Below, piece after piece: positions 1-8,303 of a stretch of 28,578 nucleotides of DNA (its first letter is position 1; every line of letters starts with the position of its first letter). The position numbers and the translations under genes were made by a program. The notes beneath the pieces are model-generated. The model had not been told where the DNA came from. It ran no database searches and worked only from the letters and a program-made list of their open reading frames with translations. The DNA is from Pseudomonadota bacterium (GTDB taxonomy: Bacteria; Pseudomonadota; Alphaproteobacteria; Rhizobiales; Rhizobiaceae). The stretch lies in contig JAEYXI010000507.1 of assembly GCA_023428515.1 (NCBI GenBank), positions 1 through 28,578 on the forward strand. The letters run 5' to 3'.

Positions 1-407
1 TTGCGCAGCACGAGGCCGGGCATGGCGATACCATCAGAGAGAACGACGCTGCCGCGCGCGGCCGCATCGGGAGCATCCATGCCAGCATCGACGATTCTCG
101 CCGTCACGCCTTCGCTGCCCGTCTGGCGCGAGAAGGAATGCGTGATGCCGTCGAGCCGTTCGCCGCCCGCCATGATGTAGCCGCGGAGCGGGAGGCTGAC
201 ATAGCCGTCGTGATGGAGCAGCTGCGTCCTCAGGCCGGCCTCGTCGAGCATCTTCTGGATGACCGCGAAGCTTTCGGCCTCCTCGGGCGACCCGCTCAGG
301 CGAACGTTTTTCGACACGGCAGCCGTGATATCGAAGAGATGCTGCCCGGTCAGTCCGGTCTTGAGGTCCGCCAGTTGTGCTTCGACGCCGTTCTTCATGA
401 TGTTCAT
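1..407 (-). CDS. M28-like peptidase / PA-domain protein, N-terminal part (runs off left edge)
   Basis: About 135 N-terminal residues are visible; the rest lies beyond the window. The start is an ATG at 407, with a second in-frame ATG at 398. The early stretch with SKNVRLSGSPEE followed by a KMLDEAGL helix resembles the N-terminus of M28 zinc aminopeptidases, where a GS(P) motif precedes the first helix. The following beta-rich stretch ending VVLSDGIAMPGLVLR resembles the start of an inserted PA domain. No metal ligands fall inside the window, so catalysis cannot be judged. No signal peptide is seen, suggesting a cytoplasmic enzyme. The gene starts only 11 bp after the stop of the MHS symporter on the same strand, so the two probably form an operon: import of a compound and its hydrolysis. 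Family assignment is moderate. Confidence 0.62.
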   Translation of the reverse strand, partial: MNIMKNGVEAQLADLKTGLTGQHLFDITAAVSKNVRLSGSPEEAESFAVIQKMLDEAGLRTQLLHHDGYVSLPLRGYIMAGGERLDGITHSFSRQTGSEGVTARIVDAGMDAPDAAARGSVVLSDGIAMPGLVLR

Positions 408-418
408 CCGTGTGCCTG

Positions 419-1708
419 CTAGTTCAGCGATTTGTCCTTGGTCTCGGGCATCATGAAGAAGTAGACGATGGCGCCGATGACGTTGATTATGATCACGTAG
501 GTGACGAAGACCTCGCCCATGCCGTGACTGTTCAGCCATTGGCTGATGTAGGGCGCGGTGCCGCCGAAGAGCGCGACCGCCAGCGCGTAGGGCAGCGAGA
601 TACCGGCCGTGCGGACCTCCGGCGGGAATTGCTCGACGATGATCGCGCAGGAATTCGCGCCGTAGAGCGAATAGATCGCCACGCCCGCCAGCTGTACGAA
701 CAGGATCGTGGAGAACGAGGCGGTGAGCATCGCCAGCAGCGGATAGGTCAGCACGACGTAGAGGATGGCGCCTGCCAGGAATGTCGCCCGCCTGCCGAAG
801 CGATCGGACAACATGCCGGCGAGCGGCAAGAGCACCATCAGGGCGGCAAGCGAAATGGTATTCGCCCGCAGCGCATCGCTCAGCGTCGCGTCCACGGTGG
901 TGCGCGCATAGGTCGGCAAATAGATGATCCACATGTAGTAGACCACGGTCGGCGCCAGCGTGACCAGGATGACGCGCAGCACCGCCCCCGGATAACGGGT
1001 GATCGCCTCGGTCAGCGGATTGCTGACCGCCCGGCCGGTCTTCTGCGCATTGACGAAGCTTTCAGGCTCGGGGACGGAGCGCCGCAGCCAGAGACCGACG
1101 ATGCCAAGCGCAGCGCCGATGAGGAACGGAATGCGCCAGCCGTAGGAAGCCATATCTTCCGCCGAGAGGAAGCCGGTGAGGAGCGCGGCGGTTCCGGAAG
1201 CCAGGAGGGTTCCGCCGACGACGGATACCTGCTGAAACGAACCGAGGAAGGCGCGCTTCCCTGGAGGGGCATGCTCGACGATAAAGGCCGCGGACGATCC
1301 GAACTCGCCACCGGCGGAGAAACCTTGCATCAAGCGCGCGACCACCAAGAGCAGCGGCGCCAGCAGTCCGATCTGCCCGGCCGTCGGCGTCAGGCCGATG
1401 ATCAGGGAACCCGCCGACATCAGGAAGATGGTGAAGGCGAGCGCGCTCTTGCGGCCGAACCGGTCGGCATAGGAACCGATGATCGCCGCACCCAGCGGAC
1501 GCATGAAGAACCCGACGGCGAAGACGAGAAACGCGGAGAGAAGGTTGGCGGTGGGATCGCCGGTGAAGAATTGCGATGCGAAGATTGGGGCGAGGAAGGC
1601 ATAGATCGCCCAATCGTACCACTCGACCAGATTGCCCACGCTGCCTGCCAGCACGGGCCGAACATAGGCCTTTTGCCCGCTATCAACTCTTTCCGAAGCC
1701 ACCGACAT
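419..1708 (-). CDS. MFS transporter, metabolite:H+ symporter (MHS) family
   Basis: A 429-residue inner-membrane symporter, the usual length for MHS proteins (KgtP, ProP and ShiA relatives). Near the N-terminus is GSVGNLVEWYDWAIY, the MHS hallmark of a Glu-Trp-Tyr-Asp in TM1, followed by the loop 2-3 MFS motif GSYADRFGRK. A second copy of that motif (GMLSDRFGRR) opens the C-terminal half. About 12 hydrophobic segments are visible. The start was placed at the ATG at 1708 because AGGGG lies 8 nt upstream and the protein then begins just before TM1; the frame is open up to 1789 but that stretch lacks a ribosome site. It is divergent from the Lrp-type regulator and upstream of an M28-like peptidase gene. 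The likely cargo is an organic acid, amino acid or peptide derivative; the exact substrate is unknown. Confidence 0.88.
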   Translation of the reverse strand: MSVASERVDSGQKAYVRPVLAGSVGNLVEWYDWAIYAFLAPIFASQFFTGDPTANLLSAFLVFAVGFFMRPLGAAIIGSYADRFGRKSALAFTIFLMSAGSLIIGLTPTAGQIGLLAPLLLVVARLMQGFSAGGEFGSSAAFIVEHAPPGKRAFLGSFQQVSVVGGTLLASGTAALLTGFLSAEDMASYGWRIPFLIGAALGIVGLWLRRSVPEPESFVNAQKTGRAVSNPLTEAITRYPGAVLRVILVTLAPTVVYYMWIIYLPTYARTTVDATLSDALRANTISLAALMVLLPLAGMLSDRFGRRATFLAGAILYVVLTYPLLAMLTASFSTILFVQLAGVAIYSLYGANSCAIIVEQFPPEVRTAGISLPYALAVALFGGTAPYISQWLNSHGMGEVFVTYVIIINVIGAIVYFFMMPETKDKSLN

Positions 1709-1756
1709 TCCTGCAACCCCTGTAAGAAAATCGCGCCTCCTGGCGCATTCCTGCGT

Positions 1757-1803
1757 TTGATAATTTAAATCTGACATATTACAACACATAAATCCAGATT
1801 ATC
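1757..1803. promoter_or_regulatory. AT-rich divergent promoter/operator region between MHS symporter and Lrp-type regulator
   Basis: This short AT-rich patch sits in the 124-bp gap between the two divergent genes. It holds GATAAT (1759-1764), ATTTAAAT and ATCTG (1769-1773) on the left and CAGATTATC (1795-1803) on the right, an interrupted inverted repeat. On the minus strand a TTGTAA (1784-1779) and TATCAA (1762-1757), 16 bp apart, could be the -35 and -10 of the symporter operon. AT-rich dyads are usual Lrp/AsnC targets. The promoter call is weak; the inverted repeat is read directly. Confidence 0.35.
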
Positions 1804-1832
1804 GGAGATTCCAATCATCAATGAGGATTGAT

Positions 1833-2804
1833 ATGACTGAATCACTCGACGATCTGGATCGGCTGATCGTTTCCGGCCTTTATCTCAATCCTCGCGCATC
1901 CTGGGGCCAGCTCGCGCGAGCGCTACGGACATCCGAGGCGACGGTCGCGCGACGGGCGCAAAGGCTGTTCGCCTCCGAAAAGGTTGCGGTGGTCGGTGTC
2001 GTCGATCGCTTCGCGGGCGAGGACACCCTGGCCGTAGTCGCCCGCATCACCTGCAAGCCCGGACATGTGGAACGTGTGGCGCAAGCCCTGGCGCGCGAGG
2101 CATCCGTGCGATTTGTCGCCATCATTACTGGCTCTTCGGCCTGCCTGGCCGAGATTGTCGGCGCCGATCACGAAGCACTCGTTTCCGTCCTCGACGGCAG
2201 CATAGGCGCCATCGAAGGCGTCTCCGGCATCGATACGCAGGTCATCATGCAAACCCTCTCGGGAACCCATCAATGGATGCCGGAAGCAATACCGGACGAG
2301 ATGATGGCCGAACTCGGGGCGGAGCCACGCCATGCCAAAGCCGTCCAACGCACGACGGAGACCGTCGTCCTCACCGAGCAGGAGCAGGTGATGGTTGAAG
2401 CGTTGCGCGCGGACGGGCGCACATCCCTGGTCGACATCGCCGCGAGAATCGGCTCCAGCCAGTCGACCGCCCGGCGCCGGATCGAAGCTCTCGTCGACAG
2501 AGATATCCTGCACTTCAGGTTGCTGGTGGAGCCGTCCCTGCTTGGCTATGGCGCGGAAGTGATGTTCTGGATGCAGGTTCCGCCGGGAAATCTGAACGAC
2601 GTCGCCGGCAATCTCACTGAGCATGCAGCGTTGCGGTATCTGGTCGCGACCGCAGGCCCGACCCACCTCTTTGGAAGCGCCGTGCTCAGAACATCGACCG
2701 ACATGCTCGATTTCTCCACCGACGTCCTCGGCCAGGCATCGAACACCCCGGCAGAACTTCAGCTCGTGCTAAGGCCGGTCAAACGGCATTGGCACGTGCT
2801 GTAG
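1833..2804 (+). CDS. Lrp/AsnC-family transcriptional regulator with two Lrp modules
   Basis: A 323-residue DNA-binding regulator, about twice the length of a classical Lrp. Residues ~5-55 form an AsnC-type helix-turn-helix (LDRLIVSGL ... GQLARALRTSEATVARRAQRL), followed by a RAM-like ligand/oligomerisation domain. A second helix-turn-helix (ALRADGRTSLVDIAARIGSS ... ARRRIEALV) begins near residue 185 and is followed by another RAM-like domain to the end. Such duplicated Lrp proteins occur in Alphaproteobacteria and Actinobacteria. The ATG at 1833 is chosen over the in-frame ATG at 1821 because GAGGA (1823-1827) sits 5 nt before it. Its divergent arrangement suggests control of the MHS symporter/M28 peptidase operon in response to an amino acid-like ligand, plus autoregulation. 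The C-terminal residues end VKRHWHVL. Confidence 0.88.
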   Translation: MTESLDDLDRLIVSGLYLNPRASWGQLARALRTSEATVARRAQRLFASEKVAVVGVVDRFAGEDTLAVVARITCKPGHVERVAQALAREASVRFVAIITGSSACLAEIVGADHEALVSVLDGSIGAIEGVSGIDTQVIMQTLSGTHQWMPEAIPDEMMAELGAEPRHAKAVQRTTETVVLTEQEQVMVEALRADGRTSLVDIAARIGSSQSTARRRIEALVDRDILHFRLLVEPSLLGYGAEVMFWMQVPPGNLNDVAGNLTEHAALRYLVATAGPTHLFGSAVLRTSTDMLDFSTDVLGQASNTPAELQLVLRPVKRHWHVL

Positions 2805-2813
2805 GCGTCGCCC

Positions 2814-2840
2814 GAAAAGCGGCGGCAGGACGGCCGCCGC
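2814..2840 (-). terminator. Rho-independent terminator of the M20 peptidase gene
   Basis: Perfect 8-bp stem GCGGCGGC (2819-2826) / GCCGCCGC (2833-2840) with a 6-nt loop, lying in the 45-bp gap between two convergent genes. Read leftward, the stem is followed by TTTTC (2818-2814), giving a short U-tract for the M20 gene that ends at 2850. In the rightward direction no T-run follows, so it is less convincing for the Lrp-type gene. Confidence 0.7.
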
Positions 2841-2849
2841 GATGTCGGC

Positions 2850-3998
2850 CTAGCGCAGCGTTGCGAGCAAGCCCGCCATCAGCCGGCCGCGCTCGACCAG
2901 GCTTTCGGTGACGATGTATTCTTCCAGCGTATGCGGCCGGTCGCCCCGTGCACCCAGCCCGTCGAGCGTTGGAATACCCATCGCGCCGGTGAAGTTGCCG
3001 TCCGATCCGCCGCCCGAGCTCTGGTGCGGGATCTCGAAGCCAAGATCCTTGGCGAGCGCGCTGGCGTGTTCGTATAGCGCCCAGGAAGCGTCGGTCTTCG
3101 TCCAGACCGGGCGCACCACGCCGGTCTCCACCTTGACCTGCACATCGGCTCCGACAGGGGTCAGCGCATGCATGCGCTCGATCGCCTCGGCGAGCTTCTC
3201 GTCCGTGGTGGCGGAAACCAGCACCTGCGCGTCGCAGGTCGTGGAGACGCAGTTCACCCATTGCCCGCCATGGACGACACCGACGCTGTAGCCGGCATCG
3301 GCGTCCGTCATCGCCTCGATGGCAACGATCTGATGGGCCATCTCGCGGATCGCCGACACCCCTTCGCCGAGCCTGAGGCCGGCATGGCTCGGCCGGCCAT
3401 GGGTGGAAAGCGCGAAACGCGCAATGGCATATCGGCCGGTGACCACGCCGCCGTTTCGGCGGCCTGGCTCCGGAACCAGCACATATTTATGCCGGGCGGC
3501 TTCGGCTTCTATGACCTGCCTCGTGCTCGGGCTGCCGACTTCCTCGTCGCCGGTGAAGAGCACTGTGATCGGCAAGGGCGTATCTATCGCGGCGCGGCGC
3601 AATTGCCGGATTGCTTCCAGCGAAAGGTAGTTGCCGGCCTTCATGTCGAGTGCGCCGGGTCCGAAGCAGTTCTCTCCCTCCCGCCGCCATGGAAAGACAT
3701 CGAGCGTGCCGACCGGGTGGACCGTGTCGAGGTGTCCGAGAACCAGGATGCCGGGCTCGCCCTGCTTCTCGTGAGCGAACGTACCTTTCACGCTGTCGCC
3801 AAAGCCCATATGGCCTGGAATACGCTGGATATCGGCTCCCATGATGTTGAGATCGCGAGCCGCCATGTCCATCATGCCGTTCACGGCCTCGCGGTCATAG
3901 GTCGGGCTCTCCTGCTCCACCCATCGCTTGACGCCCTTGACCATGTCCTCGAGATCGAAAGGCAACTGCGTAAAATTCACATTATCCGGTATGCTCAC
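2850..3998 (-). CDS. M20-family metallopeptidase, glutamate carboxypeptidase (CPG2)-like
   Basis: A 382-residue zinc exopeptidase of the carboxypeptidase G2/ArgE type, expected to cleave an amino acid (often Glu) from an N-acyl or peptidyl donor. Visible are GHLDTV (His89, Asp91), GPGALDMKAG with the bridging Asp118, GDEEVGS with the catalytic Glu152/Glu153 pair, VPEPG, and a late PHTLEEY histidine. The dimerisation domain runs roughly from residue 190 to 300. The start is a GTG at 3998 with GAGGA 5 nt upstream; the longer open frame to 4325 would run antisense through the IclR gene and lacks family similarity. No signal peptide is seen, so it is cytoplasmic. It is divergent from the IclR gene and followed by a terminator, so it is a single-gene unit, probably under IclR control. 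Confidence 0.9.
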   Translation of the reverse strand: MSIPDNVNFTQLPFDLEDMVKGVKRWVEQESPTYDREAVNGMMDMAARDLNIMGADIQRIPGHMGFGDSVKGTFAHEKQGEPGILVLGHLDTVHPVGTLDVFPWRREGENCFGPGALDMKAGNYLSLEAIRQLRRAAIDTPLPITVLFTGDEEVGSPSTRQVIEAEAARHKYVLVPEPGRRNGGVVTGRYAIARFALSTHGRPSHAGLRLGEGVSAIREMAHQIVAIEAMTDADAGYSVGVVHGGQWVNCVSTTCDAQVLVSATTDEKLAEAIERMHALTPVGADVQVKVETGVVRPVWTKTDASWALYEHASALAKDLGFEIPHQSSGGGSDGNFTGAMGIPTLDGLGARGDRPHTLEEYIVTESLVERGRLMAGLLATLR

Positions 3999-4130
3999 GC
4001 TATTCCTCGTTACTTGCGTATCGCTGTGCAATATGTTTACATCGCTGCTATAGTAGGGGCAATTTTGGCGCAGCGTCAAATCCTCGACCGCTACTGCATC
4101 GGACAATGAAAAAACGAGGGAGGGAACCCG
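3999..4130. promoter_or_regulatory. Divergent control region between M20 peptidase and IclR regulator
   Basis: A 132-bp gap between two divergent starts, with an AT-rich core (4030-4070). A TATAGT hexamer at 4049-4054 could be a rightward -10, but no good -35 lies 17 bp upstream. No clear inverted repeat was found. IclR proteins commonly bind between their own gene and a divergent target, so this is the natural place for an operator; the exact site is not identified. Confidence 0.3.
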
Positions 4131-4931
4131 GTGGGCAACAAGGTCGGCAGACCCAAGAAGCGTGCCGAGGATGAACGCGAAAAGCCCGACAGGCTCTTCG
4201 TCGAAGCGCTGGCGCGCGGCTTCAGGGTGCTGGAAGCATTTTCCGATCCCCCCGGGCCAATGTCGCTCTCGGACATCGCGGAGGCGACCGAACTTGACAA
4301 GAGCGCGGCACAGCGCCTTGTGCATACGCTCCTCAAGCTCGGCTATCTCGAGCGGGTGGCGGGTGGCGTGGTTCCCGGCCGGAAATTGCTGGACAGGTCG
4401 TTCGACTACCTGCGCGCGACACCGCTGGTCAACCGCGCCATCCCCATCCTGGCGGATCTCAGGCGGGCGGTGCAGGAACGCGTCGATCTCAGCCTTTTCG
4501 ATGATCTTTCAATGCTTTATCTCGTCCGCATGCAAAGCAAGCGGGATACTTTCTATGCCCATCTGATCGGTCGCCGCGTGCCTACCTTCTGCACGTCGGG
4601 GGGCCGCGCCGTGCTGAGCCACCTGCCCGAGAATCACGTGATGGACATCCTGTCGCGGTCGGACCGGCGCAAGCTGACGCCGCGGACGACGACCGACATT
4701 CGGGAAATCCTGGACCGGATCGCCGAAGTCCGGGAAACCGGCTACTCGCTGGCCATTGAGGAGGTTCTGGTGGGCGAAGTCGCGGTGGCGGCCGCCGTGC
4801 TGGACACCAAGGGCACCCCTGTCGGCGCCATTCATATCGCCGCGTCGCTGGCGGAATGGGACCCCAAGGAATTCGTCAAGCGCGTCGGGCCGCTCGTGAC
4901 CGCCGCTGCCGCCGGCCTGCGGGCGGCCTGA
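4131..4931 (+). CDS. IclR-family transcriptional regulator
   Basis: A 266-residue regulator of usual IclR length. An N-terminal basic tail (GRPKKR) precedes a winged helix-turn-helix at about residues 28-80 (LARGFRVLEAF, SLSDIAEATELDKSAAQRLV, LLKLGYLER). The C-terminal effector domain shows characteristic segments: VDLSLFDD, GRRVPTFCTSGGRAVLSHL, GYSLAIEE and VGAIHIAASL. The start is a GTG at 4131 with a strong GAGGGAGGG upstream. It is divergent from the M20 peptidase and 111 bp upstream of the LivF gene in the same direction, placing it between two parts of the same uptake/hydrolysis system. It likely senses the substrate or a breakdown product and controls both sides. Confidence 0.92.
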   Translation: MGNKVGRPKKRAEDEREKPDRLFVEALARGFRVLEAFSDPPGPMSLSDIAEATELDKSAAQRLVHTLLKLGYLERVAGGVVPGRKLLDRSFDYLRATPLVNRAIPILADLRRAVQERVDLSLFDDLSMLYLVRMQSKRDTFYAHLIGRRVPTFCTSGGRAVLSHLPENHVMDILSRSDRRKLTPRTTTDIREILDRIAEVRETGYSLAIEEVLVGEVAVAAAVLDTKGTPVGAIHIAASLAEWDPKEFVKRVGPLVTAAAAGLRAA

Positions 4932-4967
4932 GTCCGCGCTACTGCTTCATCGTTGTCTAGCCGGCTT

Positions 4968-5001
4968 GCTTGACAAGCGAGTTTTCCGCGCCCTAGACTA
5001 A
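4968..5001 (+). promoter_or_regulatory. Candidate sigma70-type promoter with palindrome over -35, upstream of LivF gene
   Basis: A consensus TTGACA (4970-4975) is followed 18 bp later by TAGACT (4994-4999), 4 of 6 matches to TATAAT. The -35 hexamer lies inside an odd-centred palindrome GCTTG-A-CAAGC (4968-4978). A wider inverted pair TTGTC (4953-4957) / GACAA (4972-4976) overlaps it. The position, 40-75 bp before the LivF start, suits the promoter of the long rightward operon with a regulator site covering the -35. Confidence 0.5.
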
Positions 5002-5028
5002 TTTGCAGTTCAACCGTATCGTACAGCA

Positions 5029-5042
5029 ATACTGGGGCCAGT

Positions 5043-5044
<2 letters not shown>
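5029..5044 (+). promoter_or_regulatory. 16-bp dyad overlapping the ribosome site and start codon of LivF gene
   Basis: ATACTGG-GG-CCAGTAT is a perfect 7-bp inverted repeat around GG. The GGGG serving as ribosome site (5034-5037) is in its centre, and the first two bases of the ATG at 5043 are in its right arm. It could be a dimeric operator or a small RNA hairpin that hides the start. The symmetry is read directly; the function is inferred. Confidence 0.4.
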
Positions 5045-5798
<754 letters not shown>

Positions 5799-5827
5799 AC
5801 CGCCAACGAGGCCAATGGGAGAATGAA

Positions 5828-7051
5828 ATGGACAGACGTGATTTCTTGAAGACCGGAACCGCCCTGGCCTTGGCCGGGGCCATGCCTCGCGTCGCGATGG
5901 CGCAGGAAAACAAGATCGTCTTCGGCGGCTCCGTGCCGATGACGGGAGCAGCGGCCGAAACCGGCCTGAACGTCATGCGCGGCTACGAATGCGCCGTGAA
6001 ATTCGTGAACGAGGAAAAGGGCGGCGTCGAGGTTGCCGGCAAGAAGTACCAGCTGGAACTGAGCCTGTTCGACGACGCGAGCGATCCGGCCCGCGCGTCC
6101 ACACTGATCCAGCGCCAGGTCGACGAAGGCATCGGCCTCTTCCTCGGATCGTTCGGCAGCAACATCGTCCTGCCGACCTGCGCCATCACCGAAGGAGCTG
6201 GCCGCATCATGGTGCAGGCGGGCGGCGGTTCCGACTTGATCTTCACCCAAGGCCGCAAGCGCGTGTTCGGCCTCTTCCCGCGCGCCTCGCAACAATTCGT
6301 CTCGTCGGTCAAGATGTTCCAGGAGCTGGACCCCGCCGTTAAGAGCGTCAGCATCATCTACACCAACGACCCCTTCTCCAAGTTCCAGGCCGAGGGCGCG
6401 AAGGCGAGCATCGAGGCTGCGGGCATCAGCGTTCCCGATTTCATCGCCCTGCCCGCGCAGGTCAACGACGTTTCGAACGTGCTGACGACGATCCGCCAGA
6501 GCACTCCCGACGTGCTGGTCTGCACCACGCATGACGAGGCCTCGATCCTGATCACCCGCCAGATGGTGTCGACCAACACCGACGTCGCGATGCTCTACCA
6601 GACGCTCGGACCGCAGACGACCGCCTATAAGGAAGCCCTCGGCAACTACTCCAACGGCGTCGTGGCGCAGTCCTACTGGTCCGAACGCGCCAAGTTCAAG
6701 GGCGAGTATTTCGGCAGCTCCGGCGATTTCGCCACCTACTACAGGGCGAATTTCGACCGCGACCTCACCTACCACATGGCAAGCGGCGCCGCCTGCATCG
6801 TCAGCTATCTCGAAGCGATCAAGAAAGCCGGGACGCTCGACCTCGATCCGGTGCGCGACGCCCTGTCGGCGCTCGATTTCGAATGCTTCTACGGCCACGT
6901 CCGCTTCACGCCGGAAGGCGACGGAGATCCGGCGATCCTCGGGCCGCTCCTCATCCAGCGCCAGAACGGCGAGATGGAAGTGATCTCGCCCGCGGAAAAC
7001 GCCTCGGCGAAGGCCATCTATCCGGCGCCGAAATGGGCGGAGAGGGCGTAA
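5828..7051 (+). CDS. Branched-chain amino acid-type ABC substrate-binding protein, Tat-exported
   Basis: A 407-residue periplasmic binding protein of the Leu/Ile/Val/amide type. The N-terminus MDRRDFLKTG carries a twin-arginine motif, then a hydrophobic stretch and a likely cleavage site AMA-QE near residue 26; Tat export implies folding in the cytoplasm. The mature part starts KIVFGGSVPMTGAAAETG, the classic opening of this fold, and includes DDASDP and an LFPRAS segment near the ligand hinge. The ATG at 5828 is preferred over an upstream in-frame ATG at 5795, because it starts the Tat signal and has GGGAGA upstream. It follows LivF by 29 bp. The ligand is unknown; similar proteins bind amino acids, short amides, urea or aromatic acids. 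Confidence 0.92.
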   Translation: MDRRDFLKTGTALALAGAMPRVAMAQENKIVFGGSVPMTGAAAETGLNVMRGYECAVKFVNEEKGGVEVAGKKYQLELSLFDDASDPARASTLIQRQVDEGIGLFLGSFGSNIVLPTCAITEGAGRIMVQAGGGSDLIFTQGRKRVFGLFPRASQQFVSSVKMFQELDPAVKSVSIIYTNDPFSKFQAEGAKASIEAAGISVPDFIALPAQVNDVSNVLTTIRQSTPDVLVCTTHDEASILITRQMVSTNTDVAMLYQTLGPQTTAYKEALGNYSNGVVAQSYWSERAKFKGEYFGSSGDFATYYRANFDRDLTYHMASGAACIVSYLEAIKKAGTLDLDPVRDALSALDFECFYGHVRFTPEGDGDPAILGPLLIQRQNGEMEVISPAENASAKAIYPAPKWAERA

Positions 7052-7086
7052 CGCCCAAAGCAGCAAGACGGATTGATCTTGCCAAC

Positions 7087-7114
7087 GGGGGCCTGCGCAA
7101 GCCCGCAGGCTCCT
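7087..7114 (+). repeat. Intergenic hairpin downstream of binding-protein gene
   Basis: A 7-bp stem GCCTGCG (7091-7097) / CGCAGGC (7104-7110) around a 6-nt loop, extended by G-C and G-U pairs to 7088-7113. It lies between the binding-protein stop and the C45 gene with no T-run after it. Such structures often protect the upstream message, giving more binding protein than the downstream genes. It is unlikely to be a full terminator. Confidence 0.5.
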
Positions 7115-7139
7115 TGGACCATTTAGCAGGGAACGACCC

Positions 7140-8291
7140 ATGGCAGCCCTCCCCCTCCTCGAATTAGGTCCCGATCCGCGCGAGCGCGGCGCCGTTCACG
7201 GCTCCACGCTGGCGAACGCGATCCGCGACAACGTCGCGACCTATATCGACCGCTTCGAGGCCGGCGGCGCCAGCCGGCGGAAGGTGCTTTCCGACAGCGA
7301 GCAATGGCTCGCCTTCATCCAGGGGGACAATGCCGAATATGCGGATGAGATGGCGGCGATCGCCGAGGCCTCCGGCGTCTCGCTCACCGAAATCGCCATG
7401 CTCAACGCTCGGTACGAGATCACCTATTCCGTATTCGGCCAAGAGGCACGCAGCGTCAATCCACGCCCGGAACATGAGCAGGAGGGATGCACCTCCTTCG
7501 GCCTGATGCCGGAAGCGACGGCCAATGGCCACACCCTTCTGTGCCAGAACTGGGACTGGCTCGAACGCGTGCAGGGTCGCGCCTTCGTGCAGCGGGTTCA
7601 TCGCTCCTCAACGCCAGGCCAGGGCAAGCCCGACTTCATCGGTTTCAGCGAGGCCGGCATCGTGGGCTCGAAGATGGGCGTCAACGCGGCCGGCATCGGG
7701 CTTTGCGTCAACGGCATCGTCACGCCGCGCGACGGCATGAACGGGATCCGCAAGCCATTCCACGTCCGCTGCAGGGAGATCCTCGACGCCTGGCGCTTCG
7801 ACCAGGCGTTGCTGCCGGTGGTCCAGACCGACCGCACGGCATCGAGCAACTTCCTGATCGGTCATTCCGACGGCGAGATGATCGACATCGAGGCGACCCC
7901 CGACCACTGCGCCTATCTCTATCCCCAGAACGGAATGGTGGTGCATGCCAACCATCTCGTGCGCGAGGACCGCGTGGCGTCGCAGATGGAGCGGATCGCT
8001 CCCAATACGCTCTACCGCGGCGCGCGCACGGAACGGCTGCTGCGCTCCGGTTCCGGCAAGGTCGATTTCGACAGACTGCGCAGCGTCATGACGGACCATT
8101 TTTCCGCCCCCGCCGCGATCTGCCGACATGCCGACACGGCGCTGCCGGAAGCCAAGCGGGTCATCACGGTCGCCGCAATCGTCCTCGATCTCGACGATCG
8201 CGTGCTCTACGCGACCGACGGCCCGCTTTGCCAGTCGGATTTCCAGACATTCCCGCTCTACGCCAAGAATTCTACCAGCAACGCAGCATAA
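7140..8291 (+). CDS. C45-family (acyl-CoA:6-APA acyltransferase-like) N-acyl hydrolase
   Basis: A 383-residue Ntn-hydrolase. The hallmark is EGCTSF at residues 115-120: in this family autocleavage before the Cys (here Gly116-Cys117) frees an N-terminal cysteine nucleophile. GHTLLCQNWDW follows, as usual in C45 proteins, and GVNAAGIGLCVNGI and SSNFLIG fit the alpha-beta-beta-alpha core. Known members include the fungal penicillin acyltransferase and beta-alanyl-type hydrolases; bacterial ones mostly cleave or transfer acyl groups on amides. No signal peptide is present, so it acts in the cytoplasm. The start is an ATG with AGGGA 7 nt upstream. Its place between the binding protein and a deacetylase-fold gene suggests it removes an acyl group from the imported compound. 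The substrate is unknown. Confidence 0.85.
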   Translation: MAALPLLELGPDPRERGAVHGSTLANAIRDNVATYIDRFEAGGASRRKVLSDSEQWLAFIQGDNAEYADEMAAIAEASGVSLTEIAMLNARYEITYSVFGQEARSVNPRPEHEQEGCTSFGLMPEATANGHTLLCQNWDWLERVQGRAFVQRVHRSSTPGQGKPDFIGFSEAGIVGSKMGVNAAGIGLCVNGIVTPRDGMNGIRKPFHVRCREILDAWRFDQALLPVVQTDRTASSNFLIGHSDGEMIDIEATPDHCAYLYPQNGMVVHANHLVREDRVASQMERIAPNTLYRGARTERLLRSGSGKVDFDRLRSVMTDHFSAPAAICRHADTALPEAKRVITVAAIVLDLDDRVLYATDGPLCQSDFQTFPLYAKNSTSNAA

Positions 8292-8303
8292 GGACGACGC
8301 GAA

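Noticed and set aside
410..1768. Long open frame (452 codons) antisense to the MHS symporter
   Set aside because: Highly polar, repeat-like content produced by the antisense of membrane helices; no family match.
3999..4325. N-terminal extension of the first M20 peptidase
   Set aside because: It runs antisense to the IclR gene, whereas the GTG at 3998 has a good ribosome site and fits the family length.
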